Source of the DNA: Cytophagales bacterium
GTDB lineage: Bacteria; Bacteroidota; Bacteroidia; Cytophagales; VRUD01
DNA: 64,000 nucleotides
Reading direction: 5' to 3'
Assembly: GCA_019456305.1 (NCBI GenBank)
Contig: VRUD01000007.1
Span: 1 to 64,000, forward strand
Shown here: piece after piece, positions 34,239-43,759 of the stretch
How the letters are laid out: the number at the start of each line of letters is the position of its first letter
Position numbering within the stretch: position 1 is the stretch's first letter
Position numbers and translations under genes: made by a program
Notes under the pieces: model-generated
Databases searched by the model: none
What the model was told of the DNA's origin: nothing
Seen by the model: the letters and a program-made list of their open reading frames with translations, nothing else

Positions 34239-34493
34239 AAATCCAAAGGGGTAAACATCCCAAAATACTCCAGGGTTAAAATCTCTATCGATAAAAAAAA
34301 TAGTGTAGTGGACGGGCATAATGCAGAGACGAGGTATGTAGAGACGTTGCATGCAACGTCTCTACATACCTCGTCTCTGCACTCATTAGGGTTGAGCATT
34401 GACCATGCTGTAATAAAGGGGAGGCAATCATCGGATGGCTCTATAGCATCAGGGGTGGAGCCATCCGGTGAATATGCTGGCAAAGCTAATGCT
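34239..34493 (+). pseudogene. duplicated fragment of the M14 carboxypeptidase N-terminus
   Basis: In frame directly after the stop of the previous gene, the text PKYSRVKISIDKKNS matches QKYSRVKIPIDKKHA at residues 24-38 of the carboxypeptidase (38042-41041). A palindrome (GTAGAGACGTTGCATGCAACG core, 34340-34367) is inserted, then 114 bases (34380-34493) are identical to 38171-38284. There is no start codon or signal peptide. Confidence 0.85.
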
Positions 34494-34646
34494 ACTGTTA
34501 ATAGAATTGATGTTTTAATCAGTTGGAATTTCAGACATATTGTAAACCTTAACAAAATAAGACTTTTTAACTCTGTAAACCTAAAATTAGGTTTACCGCA
34601 AATTGATATAAGAACCCTGAAAGAATTAATTAACTATGAAGACTAA
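34494..34646 (+). pseudogene. C-terminal fragment of a PIN-type toxin
   Basis: The frame continues into VNRIDVLISWNFRHIVNLNK and IRLFNSVNLKLGLPQIDIRT. The string D-x-L-I-S-W-N-F-x-H-I-V-N...N-x-V-N-L-x-L-G is the characteristic end of a PIN-domain toxin family. About 100 upstream residues are missing, replaced by the carboxypeptidase fragment. Confidence 0.75.
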
Positions 34647-34734
34647 AAAAGAAATAAAAAAAAGTGACTTTAATAGTGTTAAATTCTTTCGTTCTGTAAA
34701 AAAAAAGATTTCTAAAAGTCTTGTAGGAACTTGA
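34636..34734 (+). pseudogene. truncated partner of the dead PIN toxin
   Basis: A 32-codon ORF overlaps the toxin fragment by 11 bases: MKTKKEIKKSDFNSVKFFRS, then VKKKISKSLVGT. Such D-x-V-K-x-x-R-x-x-x-x-x-I-S openings are typical of the small antitoxin encoded beside this PIN family. The second half is missing. The overlap preserves the original gene order. Confidence 0.55.
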
Positions 34735-35195
34735 AACATTACCGCTTTTCTCCTGTACAACGTGGTGAAAGATGACAGTTTGAACTCAAACCAGAAATAT
34801 TTTTAGAAAAACCCCTGGAGTAACTAAAATAAAATACTACTTTTACATCATCACACCCCGCATCCCGAGTACTCGGGATGCGGGGTGTGCGGGACACTTA
34901 AAGGTTGAACGTGCCTAACATAAAACCATTTAGTACCTAAAAATCTAAATTAAAAAGAGGAAAAGTACGTCCTATTGTGAATAAAGAGCTGCATTAAGAC
35001 AATATGTTGCAAAAATTAATAATAATAGGGTCAACCAGCACCCAGTAACCAGCATCCAGTAACTGATAATTTGATGCATGATGTTAATAATGCTTACAAT
35101 TTAAGTTGTTTTTTTTAACTTAGATTTTTAGGTAGTATCTTTTTTGCCCTGAACACCAAAAATTGTATTCTTTAATCCAAACCAATTTTAAAACC
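34735..35195. other. gene-free stretch of repeats
   Basis: It contains a perfect 38-base palindrome at 34852-34889 (CACACCCCGCATCCCGAGT and its inverse) built on CCCGAGTACTCGGG, and a direct repeat of CCAGCACCCAGTAA/CCAGCATCCAGTAA at about 35036-35061. Otherwise AT-rich; no gene or RNA recognised. Confidence 0.8.
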
Positions 35196-36662
35196 ATGAA
35201 AAAACTTCTATTCTTATCCCTGTTTTTGCACATAATTTTTTGTGCAAAAGCCCAGCCAGGCTCCATTGACCTCTCCTTTACCGTAGGAACGGGAGCAAAC
35301 GATTGGGTCGAGACAACCTCTATACAAAGCGATGGGAAAATTATTATCGGTGGTAACTTCACTTCCTATAATGGAACAGCAATAAACCGCATTGCCCGTC
35401 TCAATACCGATGGTACCCTTGACAGTACTTTTACCGTAGGTACGGGAGCAAACAGTTCTGTCAATACAACCTCTATACAAAGCGATGGGAAAATTATTAT
35501 TGGTGGCAGTTTCTGGTCCTATAATGGAACAGCAATATACAATATTGCCCGCCTCAATACCGATGGTACCCTTGATAGTACTTTTACCGTTGGTACGGGA
35601 GCAAGCTTTTATGTCTATACAACCTCTATACAAAGCGATGGGAAAATCATTATCGGTGGTGTGTTCACTTCTTATAATGGAACGGCAAGAAATTATATTG
35701 CCCGCCTCAATACCGATGGAACTCTTGACGGAACTTTTACCGTAGGAACGGGAGCAAGCAGTTATGTCAGGACAACCTCTATACAAAGCGATGGGAAAAT
35801 TATTATCGGTGGTAGCTTCACTTCCTATAATGGAACAGCAAGAAATTATATTGCCCGCCTCAATGCAGATGGTACCCTTGACAGTACTTTTACCGTTAGT
35901 ACGGGAGCAAGTTATGATGTCTATACAACCTCTATATAAAGCGATGGGAAAATTATTATCGGTGGATGGTTCACTACCTATAATGGAACAGCAAGAAATT
36001 ATATTGCCCGCCTCAATGTGGATGGTACCCTTGACGGAACTTTTAACCCTGGAACGGGAGCAAACGATTATGTCGATGCAACCTCTATACAAAGCGATGG
36101 GAAAATTATTATCGGTGGCAGGTTCACATCCTATAATGGAACAGGGAGGAACCGGATTGCAAGATTGTTAAATTGTTTCCCATCCATACCGACAATTACT
36201 CAAAACGGGGATACACTTTCTTCCTCTACTGCCAACAGTTATCAGTGGTTCTTTAACGGAGATACAATTCCCGGTGAGACAAGCCAGATTTACACAGCCA
36301 CACAATCAGGTTTTTACATGGTTTCCATAACTGACGCCAACGGTTGTTCGGCTGCATCAGACTCATTGAGCGTAACCATTTCAAGCATTAAAGAATATAA
36401 ATCAATTTATGGTTTAAAAATATATCCCAATCCCAATACCGGAGAGTTCAATATTGTAATGCTTGTCCCGAACGAAGTGAGGGAACTCCAGCTAAAAATC
36501 GTCAACAATTTGGGGCAGGTTTTATTTAGAGAAAAGCTAAAACAATTTAAAGGCATCTACGAAAAGCAACTTGATTTAAATAAATATCCGGCAGGCATCT
36601 ATAAACTCCAATTAATAAGCAAAAAAGGAGTAATCAATAAACAGATAATAATAATTTATTAA
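35196..36662 (+). pseudogene. secreted delta-60 repeat propeller protein with T9SS domain, broken by one stop codon
   Basis: The frame opens with a signal peptide (MKKLLFLSLFLHIIFCAKA) and runs through six to seven near-identical 51-residue delta-60 repeats (153 bases each; SIQSDGKIIIGGxFTSYNGT, IARLNTDGTLDSTFTVGTGA). At 35937-35939 the expected CAA of SIQSDGK is TAA, a single C-to-T change. The same frame then continues to a type A sorting domain (KIYPNPNTGEFNIVMLV...PAGIYKLQLISKKG) ending at 36662. The 35163 upstream ATG is less likely than 35196, which begins the signal peptide. Recent inactivation or a sequencing error are both possible; the repeats are otherwise well kept. Confidence 0.9.
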
Positions 36663-36705
36663 GTTTTTTTAAACTTTTTTCCATTGTAACCATTTATTGC
36701 TGTTT

Positions 36706-37272
36706 TTACAGTTTAGGCGAAATATTGAGCTTTAACACTTTTGATGTAAATTTTCCATATCCACTATAAAATTCACGGAATTTCCCCTGCCTGCGCTGAA
36801 GCTTCGGCAGGCAGGCATTTGTGTTTTCAAAGCCGGTCACTTCGTTATCTTTAGGGTCGATGGACCAGAATTCCTGTACGCCATATTTTTCATAAATTCT
36901 TTTTTTAATTTTAATATCATAATAAGCGGTAGATGGTGATAAAATTTCAATTACCATATCAGGCGCTCCATGGATACCATCATCTCTTACAATATCACTT
37001 CTTTGGTTTGAAACAAAAACAATATCGGGCTGCAAAACATTATTTTCATCAAAATATACATCTATTGGAGCGCAACGGACTTCTCCTATCGGGTTGTCTT
37101 TCAGAAAGATTCTTATTTGGGTTAAAATATCAGCCACTATGCCCTGGTGCCCGTAAGTCGGTGCCGGCTCGCCCAATGCTATTAATGCGCCATTAATGAG
37201 TTGGTGAGGGTCGCCTTCCTCAAGCTGTCTATAATCTTCAACTGTGTAATGTTTTTGAGCTGTTGTTATCAT
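36706..37272 (-). CDS. Uma2 family (DUF820) endonuclease-like protein
   Basis: A 188-residue protein with the Uma2 PD-(D/E)XK pattern: YTVEDYRQLEEGDPHQLINGALI (about 9-31), VRCAPIDVYFDENNVLQPDIVFVS (about 60-83), GAPDMVIEILSPSTAYYDIKIKKRIYEKYGVQEFWSIDPK (about 97-136). E-I-L-S-P-S-T with the later Lys are the conserved nuclease residues. Family members are very abundant in cyanobacteria and filamentous bacteria, and their biological role is unknown. Residues 144-153 (NACLPKLQRR) come from an in-frame repeat (36786-36816). Confidence 0.9.
   Translation of the reverse strand: MITTAQKHYTVEDYRQLEEGDPHQLINGALIALGEPAPTYGHQGIVADILTQIRIFLKDNPIGEVRCAPIDVYFDENNVLQPDIVFVSNQRSDIVRDDGIHGAPDMVIEILSPSTAYYDIKIKKRIYEKYGVQEFWSIDPKDNEVTGFENTNACLPKLQRRQGKFREFYSGYGKFTSKVLKLNISPKL
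36786..36816. repeat. CCTGCCTGC hairpin inside the Uma2 gene
   Basis: CCTGCCTGCGCTGAAG and CTTCGGCAGGCAGG form a stem with one mismatch. A related CCTGCCCGCC...GGCAGGCGGG hairpin is the centre of the MITE at 33469-33586. Confidence 0.8.
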
Positions 37273-37578
37273 TTCCTGCTTTTTTTATTCTGCAATAAAA
37301 ATAAATATTTAATAACTCAAATATAAACAACTTTTATTAAACAAAAAAAAATTGATAATTAAAATTATTAAATTGTTATATTGCTATATTGCTAAGATGT
37401 AAATTGTTTTTTTCATAATTTAAAGGAGTTAATCTCCCTGCGCTATAGCCTCGGGAGGTAAAATTTCCATGATTATCTAAATCAGGAAAATCACTAAATT
37501 CTGATTATCATGTTTCATACAAAAGTTTTTTGTAATTTCGCATCGTAATTATCTGTTGATATTATATCCTTAACTGTT
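37273..37578. other. gene-free AT-rich stretch
   Basis: A GCGCTATAGCCTCGGG motif at 37439-37454 recurs inverted at 37938-37956 as CCCGAGGCGCTATAGC. No promoter or RNA is clear. Confidence 0.5.
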
Positions 37579-37821
37579 ATGGAAACGTATTTGAAAGAAA
37601 AACTGAAAGTTGATATGGATCTCTTGAAAATGTTTGCTGTCATCATACTAATTTTAGGTGGTGGTATTATTTCAATATTTTTAACAAATCAATTTATTCT
37701 AAATATCTATGAATTATTTTTAGTCATTTTTGGTTGTATATTAATAGTGGTATTTTTTATTGCTGCTGTAAAGAGATATATTAACATTCATAAAAACTTA
37801 AATAAACTCAAAAATTCATGA
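37579..37821 (+). CDS. small two-TM membrane protein
   Basis: The 80-residue protein has two hydrophobic helices (FAVIILILGGGIISIFLTNQF, about 20-40, and YELFLVIFGCILIVVFFIAAV, about 48-68) and basic ends. No family is recognised. Its stop codon overlaps the start of a 35-codon membrane ORF (ATGA at 37818-37821), which suggests coupled translation of two small membrane partners. Confidence 0.6.
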   Translation: METYLKEKLKVDMDLLKMFAVIILILGGGIISIFLTNQFILNIYELFLVIFGCILIVVFFIAAVKRYINIHKNLNKLKNS

Positions 37822-37925
37822 ATTATGTTTTTTTTATTGTAGTCACTTTTATTGCTGTAGCTCTTATTTCCTTGGTTGTTGCTTTCGAAATCATAGACAG
37901 AAAAGCAGCTAAAGAAGATAAATAA
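37818..37925 (+). CDS. 35-residue single-TM microprotein
   Basis: Too short for routine gene calls. It reads MNYVFFIVVTFIAVALISLV, then VAFEIIDRKAAKEDK: one membrane helix followed by a charged tail. The 4-base ATGA overlap with the preceding two-TM gene is strong support for translation. Function unknown. Confidence 0.55.
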   Translation: MNYVFFIVVTFIAVALISLVVAFEIIDRKAAKEDK

Positions 37926-38002
37926 GTCTGAATCCCCGTCCCGAGGCGCTATAGCCAAAATACTTCCGAAATCTTTAAGATTTAGGAAGTTTATTTAATG
38001 TG

Positions 38003-38026
38003 GTGTCAGGTGTTTCCACCTGACAC
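38003..38026. repeat. GTGTCAGGTG palindrome
   Basis: An exact copy of the 4819-4842 element (arms GTGTCAGGTG and CACCTGACAC, loop TTTC), 15 bases before the carboxypeptidase ATG. Confidence 0.9.
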
Positions 38027-38041
38027 CCATTACTATCCACG

Positions 38042-41041
38042 ATGAAAAAGTTTTTGATCTATACACTTACAATGCTGCTGTGTCATGTATTACCGCTTGA
38101 GACAATTGCACAGTATCAGAAATACTCGAGGGTTAAAATCCCTATTGATAAAAAACATGCTCGTACACTACACTCATTAGGGTTGAGCATTGACCATGCT
38201 GTAATAAAGGGGAGGCAATCATCGGATGGCTCTATAGCATCAGGGGTGGAGCCATCCGGTGAATATGCTGGCAAAGCTAATGCTTTTATAATAACCGATC
38301 TGTCAGCTTATGAAATTAACCTGCTGGATCAAAACGGATTTGCACTTCAAATATTAATTGATGATGTATCAAAATTTTATCAGGATAGGAGTAAGAAAGA
38401 CCGCAGCCCCCCTCTAACTCCCCCCAAAGGGGGGAGAACTGGCCAACCCTTAAATCCCCCAAGAGGGAAAAGCGATGGCAAAGTCTCCCCCTTTGGGGGA
38501 GATTTAGAGGGGGCTGCTGTTTGCCCTGCACCTAACCCAAACGACACCATTACCACACCCGGTGGCTTTTCCCTCGGCTCAACGGGCGGGTTTTTTACCT
38601 ACAATGAAATGTTGGCCCATCTTGATACGATGGCTGCTCAATACCCGGGTATTATTTCAGTAAAACAGCCCATTGATACGTTCACTACGATTGAAGGACG
38701 TCCTGTTTTCCGGGTTAAGATTTCAGATAATCCGCTCGCAGATGAAAGCAGTACGGAGGCCCAGGTTTTATATACTGCCATTCACCATGCCCGTGAACCG
38801 GTGTCCATGTCGCAGTTGATATTCTATATGTATTATTTGTTAGAAAATTATGGGCAGGATACGCTCGTAACAAGTATTGTTGACCGGACGGAAATGTTTT
38901 TTGTCCCCTGTGTCAACCCTGACGGGTATATTTACAACGAAACTACCAATCCATCTGGCGGGGGGATGTGGCGAAAGAACAGGAGAAACAACGGAGACGG
39001 CACCTTTGGCGTTGACCTTAACAGAAATTACGGGTATAACTGGGGCTTTGATGATTTTGGCTCATCGCCCAATACAAACAGTGAGACCTATAGAGGTACC
39101 GCACCATTTTCTGAACCAGAAACACAGGCGATGCAATATTTATGCGAACAACACAATTTTAAGATCGCCTTAAATTATCACGCATTTGGGAATTTGTTGA
39201 TATATCCGTGGGGTTATGACTATGGAATTTATACACCCGATTCAGCGCGTTTTGTACAATTTGCCCTCCTGTTAACAAAAAATAATAATTATGTATATGG
39301 TACGGGCGACCAAACCGTTGGTTATATCGTAAACGGTGACGCTGATGACTGGATGTATGGTGAGCAGGGCACAAAAAATATGATCCTTGCCATGACCCCT
39401 GAAGTGGGCAGCTCAAATGATTTTTTCTGGCCTGCGCCTTCAAGGATCATTCCATTATGCAAAGACAACATTTTTGCAAATCTCTATATGGCCATGCTGT
39501 CCGGCTCTTTTGTGAATGTAGAACCGGAAAGCGGCCTTTTTATTAGTAGTTACAACGGTACCATTAAATTTGATCTGACAAGCATAGGCCTGTTATTACC
39601 AACCAACGTCTCTGTGAGTCTGTATAGTACAAATCCTTACGTAACAGGTATTGACAGCGCCAAAAATTTTACCGGCATTACAGACATGACTCCTGTAACG
39701 GATTCCTTTTCTTTTTCTTTAGACAACCTTATTCCCAAGAATACTGAAATTGAGTTTGTTTTTATGGTAAATGACGGGCTTAATGTCTATGAATTTGTTG
39801 TGACTAAATTGTTTAATAATTCTCTGCCTTTTTTATCTGATAGCTTAAATAATTTAACTAACTGGAGCACTGCTAACTGGGGAATTACTACCGCTCAATA
39901 TTATTCACCTCCTTCATCAATAACGGATTCACCATTTGGAAATTATTTGCCAAATGACAGCAATTCCGTAACTTTAAATCAACCGGTTGATCTGACTGGA
40001 GCCGTAGATGCTTATCTTACTTTTTGGGCAAAATGGGATATAGAATCCAACTGGGATTACCTGCAGGTAAAAGCATTTAATGGAAGTAACAACCAGCCGC
40101 TTTGTGGTTTCTATACAAGACCCGGCTCGGGTTTTTTCCAGCCATCCGGAGAACCTTTATACGATGGCATTCAGGGTAACTGGGTGCAGGAAATTATGAG
40201 CTTAAACGATTACCTCGGCCAGACAATTAACATAAGATTTGTACTCAACAGCGATGGAGGGCTTGAAAAAGATGGTTTCTATTTTGATGATTTCCAGGTT
40301 TTTGTAAGTTATCCCCAGTCCCCTGTTGTTAACCTTGGCGATACTATTTCATTTTGTTTGGGTGATTCAGTAACGCTTGACGCAGGTAATCCGGGAAGTA
40401 ATTATCTCTGGTCAACGGGCGATACTACTCAAACGATCGTTGTTGACTCTGTCGGGATATACAGTGTTACAGTCACCGATTCAATATGGATCGTTAGCGA
40501 TAGCGTTGTTGTCGTCTCATTGAGTACGTTTCCTACAGCAGCTTTTATTGATTCTGTAAATGGATTTTCAGCAAGCTTTATCAATATTTCTACAAACGCT
40601 GAATTATACTTTTGGGATTTTGGCGATTCCACTACCTCAAACTTATCTGATCCTGTTCATACTTATAATAATGCTACATGGTATTATGTGTGTTTAATAG
40701 CAGAAAATGCCTGCGGTTCAGATACCGTTTGTGATTCTGTTACAGTGACTGCAACTGGAATAAAAAATGTGGAAACTGATTTTGTAACCCTTCAAAACTA
40801 TCCTAACCCAGCCGCAGATTTCACAACGATAAAATATAAAATATCTGGTGAACTTGAAAACCCTGTTATCGAAATATTCAATTTATTAGGAGTTTCAGTT
40901 GGAAAATATGCCATTAACAATGCAGAAGGTTATCTTGAACTTGCTACATACAAATTAACACCCGGCATATATTATTATCGTTTGAAAGCTGCAAATTATA
41001 CCTCTGCATTTTTGAAGATGGTAGTGTTAAAAAAGCGATAA
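38042..41041 (+). CDS. secreted M14 zinc carboxypeptidase with T9SS sorting domain
   Basis: A 999-residue protein with signal peptide (MKKFLIYTLTMLLCHVLPLETIA). The M14 domain covers about 180-490: zinc ligands in AIHHAREPVS (H-x-x-E), substrate Arg in DLNRNYGYNWG, the third ligand in LNYHAFGNLLIYPWG and catalytic Glu in MTPEVGSSNDFF. Later come a CUB/jelly-roll-like region, a PKD-like domain (FLWDFGDSTTSNLSDPVHTY-like, about 856-875) and a type A sorting domain (LQNYPNPAADFTTIKYKI...TPGIYYYRLKAANYTS). Before the catalytic domain two repeat-derived insertions interrupt the propeptide (about 44-80 and 119-160). Since the propeptide is dispensable for catalysis, the enzyme may tolerate them. 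Confidence 0.92.
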   Translation: MKKFLIYTLTMLLCHVLPLETIAQYQKYSRVKIPIDKKHARTLHSLGLSIDHAVIKGRQSSDGSIASGVEPSGEYAGKANAFIITDLSAYEINLLDQNGFALQILIDDVSKFYQDRSKKDRSPPLTPPKGGRTGQPLNPPRGKSDGKVSPFGGDLEGAAVCPAPNPNDTITTPGGFSLGSTGGFFTYNEMLAHLDTMAAQYPGIISVKQPIDTFTTIEGRPVFRVKISDNPLADESSTEAQVLYTAIHHAREPVSMSQLIFYMYYLLENYGQDTLVTSIVDRTEMFFVPCVNPDGYIYNETTNPSGGGMWRKNRRNNGDGTFGVDLNRNYGYNWGFDDFGSSPNTNSETYRGTAPFSEPETQAMQYLCEQHNFKIALNYHAFGNLLIYPWGYDYGIYTPDSARFVQFALLLTKNNNYVYGTGDQTVGYIVNGDADDWMYGEQGTKNMILAMTPEVGSSNDFFWPAPSRIIPLCKDNIFANLYMAMLSGSFVNVEPESGLFISSYNGTIKFDLTSIGLLLPTNVSVSLYSTNPYVTGIDSAKNFTGITDMTPVTDSFSFSLDNLIPKNTEIEFVFMVNDGLNVYEFVVTKLFNNSLPFLSDSLNNLTNWSTANWGITTAQYYSPPSSITDSPFGNYLPNDSNSVTLNQPVDLTGAVDAYLTFWAKWDIESNWDYLQVKAFNGSNNQPLCGFYTRPGSGFFQPSGEPLYDGIQGNWVQEIMSLNDYLGQTINIRFVLNSDGGLEKDGFYFDDFQVFVSYPQSPVVNLGDTISFCLGDSVTLDAGNPGSNYLWSTGDTTQTIVVDSVGIYSVTVTDSIWIVSDSVVVVSLSTFPTAAFIDSVNGFSASFINISTNAELYFWDFGDSTTSNLSDPVHTYNNATWYYVCLIAENACGSDTVCDSVTVTATGIKNVETDFVTLQNYPNPAADFTTIKYKISGELENPVIEIFNLLGVSVGKYAINNAEGYLELATYKLTPGIYYYRLKAANYTSAFLKMVVLKKR
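38171..38284. repeat. 114-base duplication, copy in the carboxypeptidase gene
   Basis: Identical to 34380-34493. It contains the ATCGGATGGCTC...GAGCCATCCGGTGA palindrome of the CCATCGGATGG family and is read in frame (SLGLSIDHAVIKGRQSSDGS and beyond). Confidence 0.95.
38403..38517. repeat. CAGCCCCCC palindromic repeat inside the carboxypeptidase gene
   Basis: Starts GCAGCCCCCCTCTAACTCCC and ends with the inverse GAGATTTAGAGGGGGCTGC. It encodes SPPLTPPKGGRTGQPL and PPRGKSDGKVSPFGGDLEGA. The comEC copy (10043-10152) is read in frame on its own coding strand and gives the near-identical SPPLTPPKGGRTG. Confidence 0.9.
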
Positions 41042-41129
41042 TGAATAAAGATATTTGTAATATTGCAGGAAATTAGGTATTATTAAATAATATTGCAACT
41101 TTTTTTTACAACTATTCTTATAATTAATC

Positions 41130-41549
41130 ATGTTTAAATCATCCGGAACCTATATAACTAAAGAAGCTAAAACCCATTTAAGCTATTTAGTAGCGCTTGC
41201 TAAAGTAGATGGTGACGTAGATAAATCAGAGCTTGATCTATTATTTAAAATTGGAAAAAGATTTGGTTTAAATGAAAAGGATATAAAATCCATTTTTAAT
41301 CATCCTAATACTACAAAGATTGAATATCCTATAACCAATGAGGCCAAGTTTGAGCAGATATATGACCTTGTTCACATGATGCTGGCAGATGAAATAATAC
41401 AGGATGTAGAAATGGATTTTTGTATTGATATGGCAAGTAAATTGGGTATGAAAAAAAACATAGTAGATGTGTTGGTAAGAAAGATATATTGGGGAACAAA
41501 AGATGGAAAGAGCAGGGATGAGATAAAAGAAGAAGTGAAATTGGCGTAA
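41130..41549 (+). CDS. TerB-like domain protein
   Basis: The 139-residue cytoplasmic protein is all helical: LSYLVALAKVDGDVDKSELDLLFKIGKRFGL (about 17-47), MMLADEIIQDVEMDFCIDMASKLGM (about 82-106). The pattern of paired helices with D-G-x-v-x-x-x-E is that of TerB (tellurite resistance B) domains, which bind metal or partner proteins. It stands alone before the atp genes. Function unknown; no tellurite genes are near. Confidence 0.8.
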   Translation: MFKSSGTYITKEAKTHLSYLVALAKVDGDVDKSELDLLFKIGKRFGLNEKDIKSIFNHPNTTKIEYPITNEAKFEQIYDLVHMMLADEIIQDVEMDFCIDMASKLGMKKNIVDVLVRKIYWGTKDGKSRDEIKEEVKLA

Positions 41550-41680
41550 TATACCAGATTTGAAAAATCAGAGTATTTAGCAATACGTTGGCGGTAATGC
41601 CTACAAAAAAACAAGAGAAACAGTAGTCATTTACCATTGAATTTCGTATTAATTCAAAAATATTTTAAAACTTGATATTA

Positions 41681-43232
<1,552 letters not shown>

Positions 43233-43252
43233 TAATTTGGGAAGGAAATAGG

Positions 43253-43460
43253 AAATAAGGAAATAAGGAAATAAGGAAATAGGGAAATAAGGGTTGGCTA
43301 TCATCGGATGACTCTCCGGATTATGCGTTGGGGTCATCCGATGAATTTGCTGGCATAACGACTAAAAGGAAATAAGGGAATAAGAGAAACCGTATACAGA
43401 ATTATACCTTTATTCCCTTTATTCCCTCTATTCCTTTATTTCCTTATTTCCTTTTTAAAA
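43253..43460. repeat. GGAAATAA microsatellite hairpin with nested CATCGGATG repeat between atpD and atpC
   Basis: Tandem GGAAATAA units (43253-43290, 43369-43384) are inverted as TTCCCTTTATTCCCTCTATT and TTTCCTTATTTCC (43412-43453). A CATCGGATGACTC/GGGGTCATCCGATG element lies nested at 43307-43346. The whole could fold into a long cruciform. Confidence 0.92.
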
Positions 43461-43471
43461 AAAAATGAAAA

Positions 43472-43723
43472 ATGTACTTAGAAATACTCACGCCAGATAA
43501 AAAAATATTTGAGGGGGAAGTTGAGGCAGTACAGTTGCCAGGCAAAAAAGGGTTGTTTGAAGTTTTAAACGGCCATGCCCCCATTATCAGCGATCTTGAA
43601 GAAGGAAAGATCAGGATCAAAACCTCAAATGATGAACAGATATTTAACATAGATGGGGGTGTGGTGGAAGTGCTGGAAAACAAGATCGTGGTGTTGGTAG
43701 AGGCAGTATTAGAGGAAGGTTGA
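43472..43723 (+). CDS. atpC: ATP synthase F1 subunit epsilon
   Basis: The 83-residue protein is the N-terminal beta-sandwich of the epsilon subunit only: LEILTPDKKIFEGEVEAVQLPGKKGLFEVLNGHAPIISDLEEGKIRI. The C-terminal helical hairpin is absent, as is usual in Bacteroidota. It links beta/gamma to the c-ring. The gene normally follows atpD directly; here a 240-base repeat block intervenes, which may uncouple the two or form a processing or pausing site. Confidence 0.95.
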   Translation: MYLEILTPDKKIFEGEVEAVQLPGKKGLFEVLNGHAPIISDLEEGKIRIKTSNDEQIFNIDGGVVEVLENKIVVLVEAVLEEG

Positions 43724-43759
43724 TAGTTTCAAAAAAAATTATTATAATAATAAAAAGCT

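Noticed and set aside
35214-36092. Long minus-strand open frame of 292 codons opposite the delta-60 gene
   Set aside because: It mirrors the 153-base repeats of the plus-strand gene; its text is periodic Cys/Ser/Arg-rich and has no start signal. It is a shadow of the repeats.
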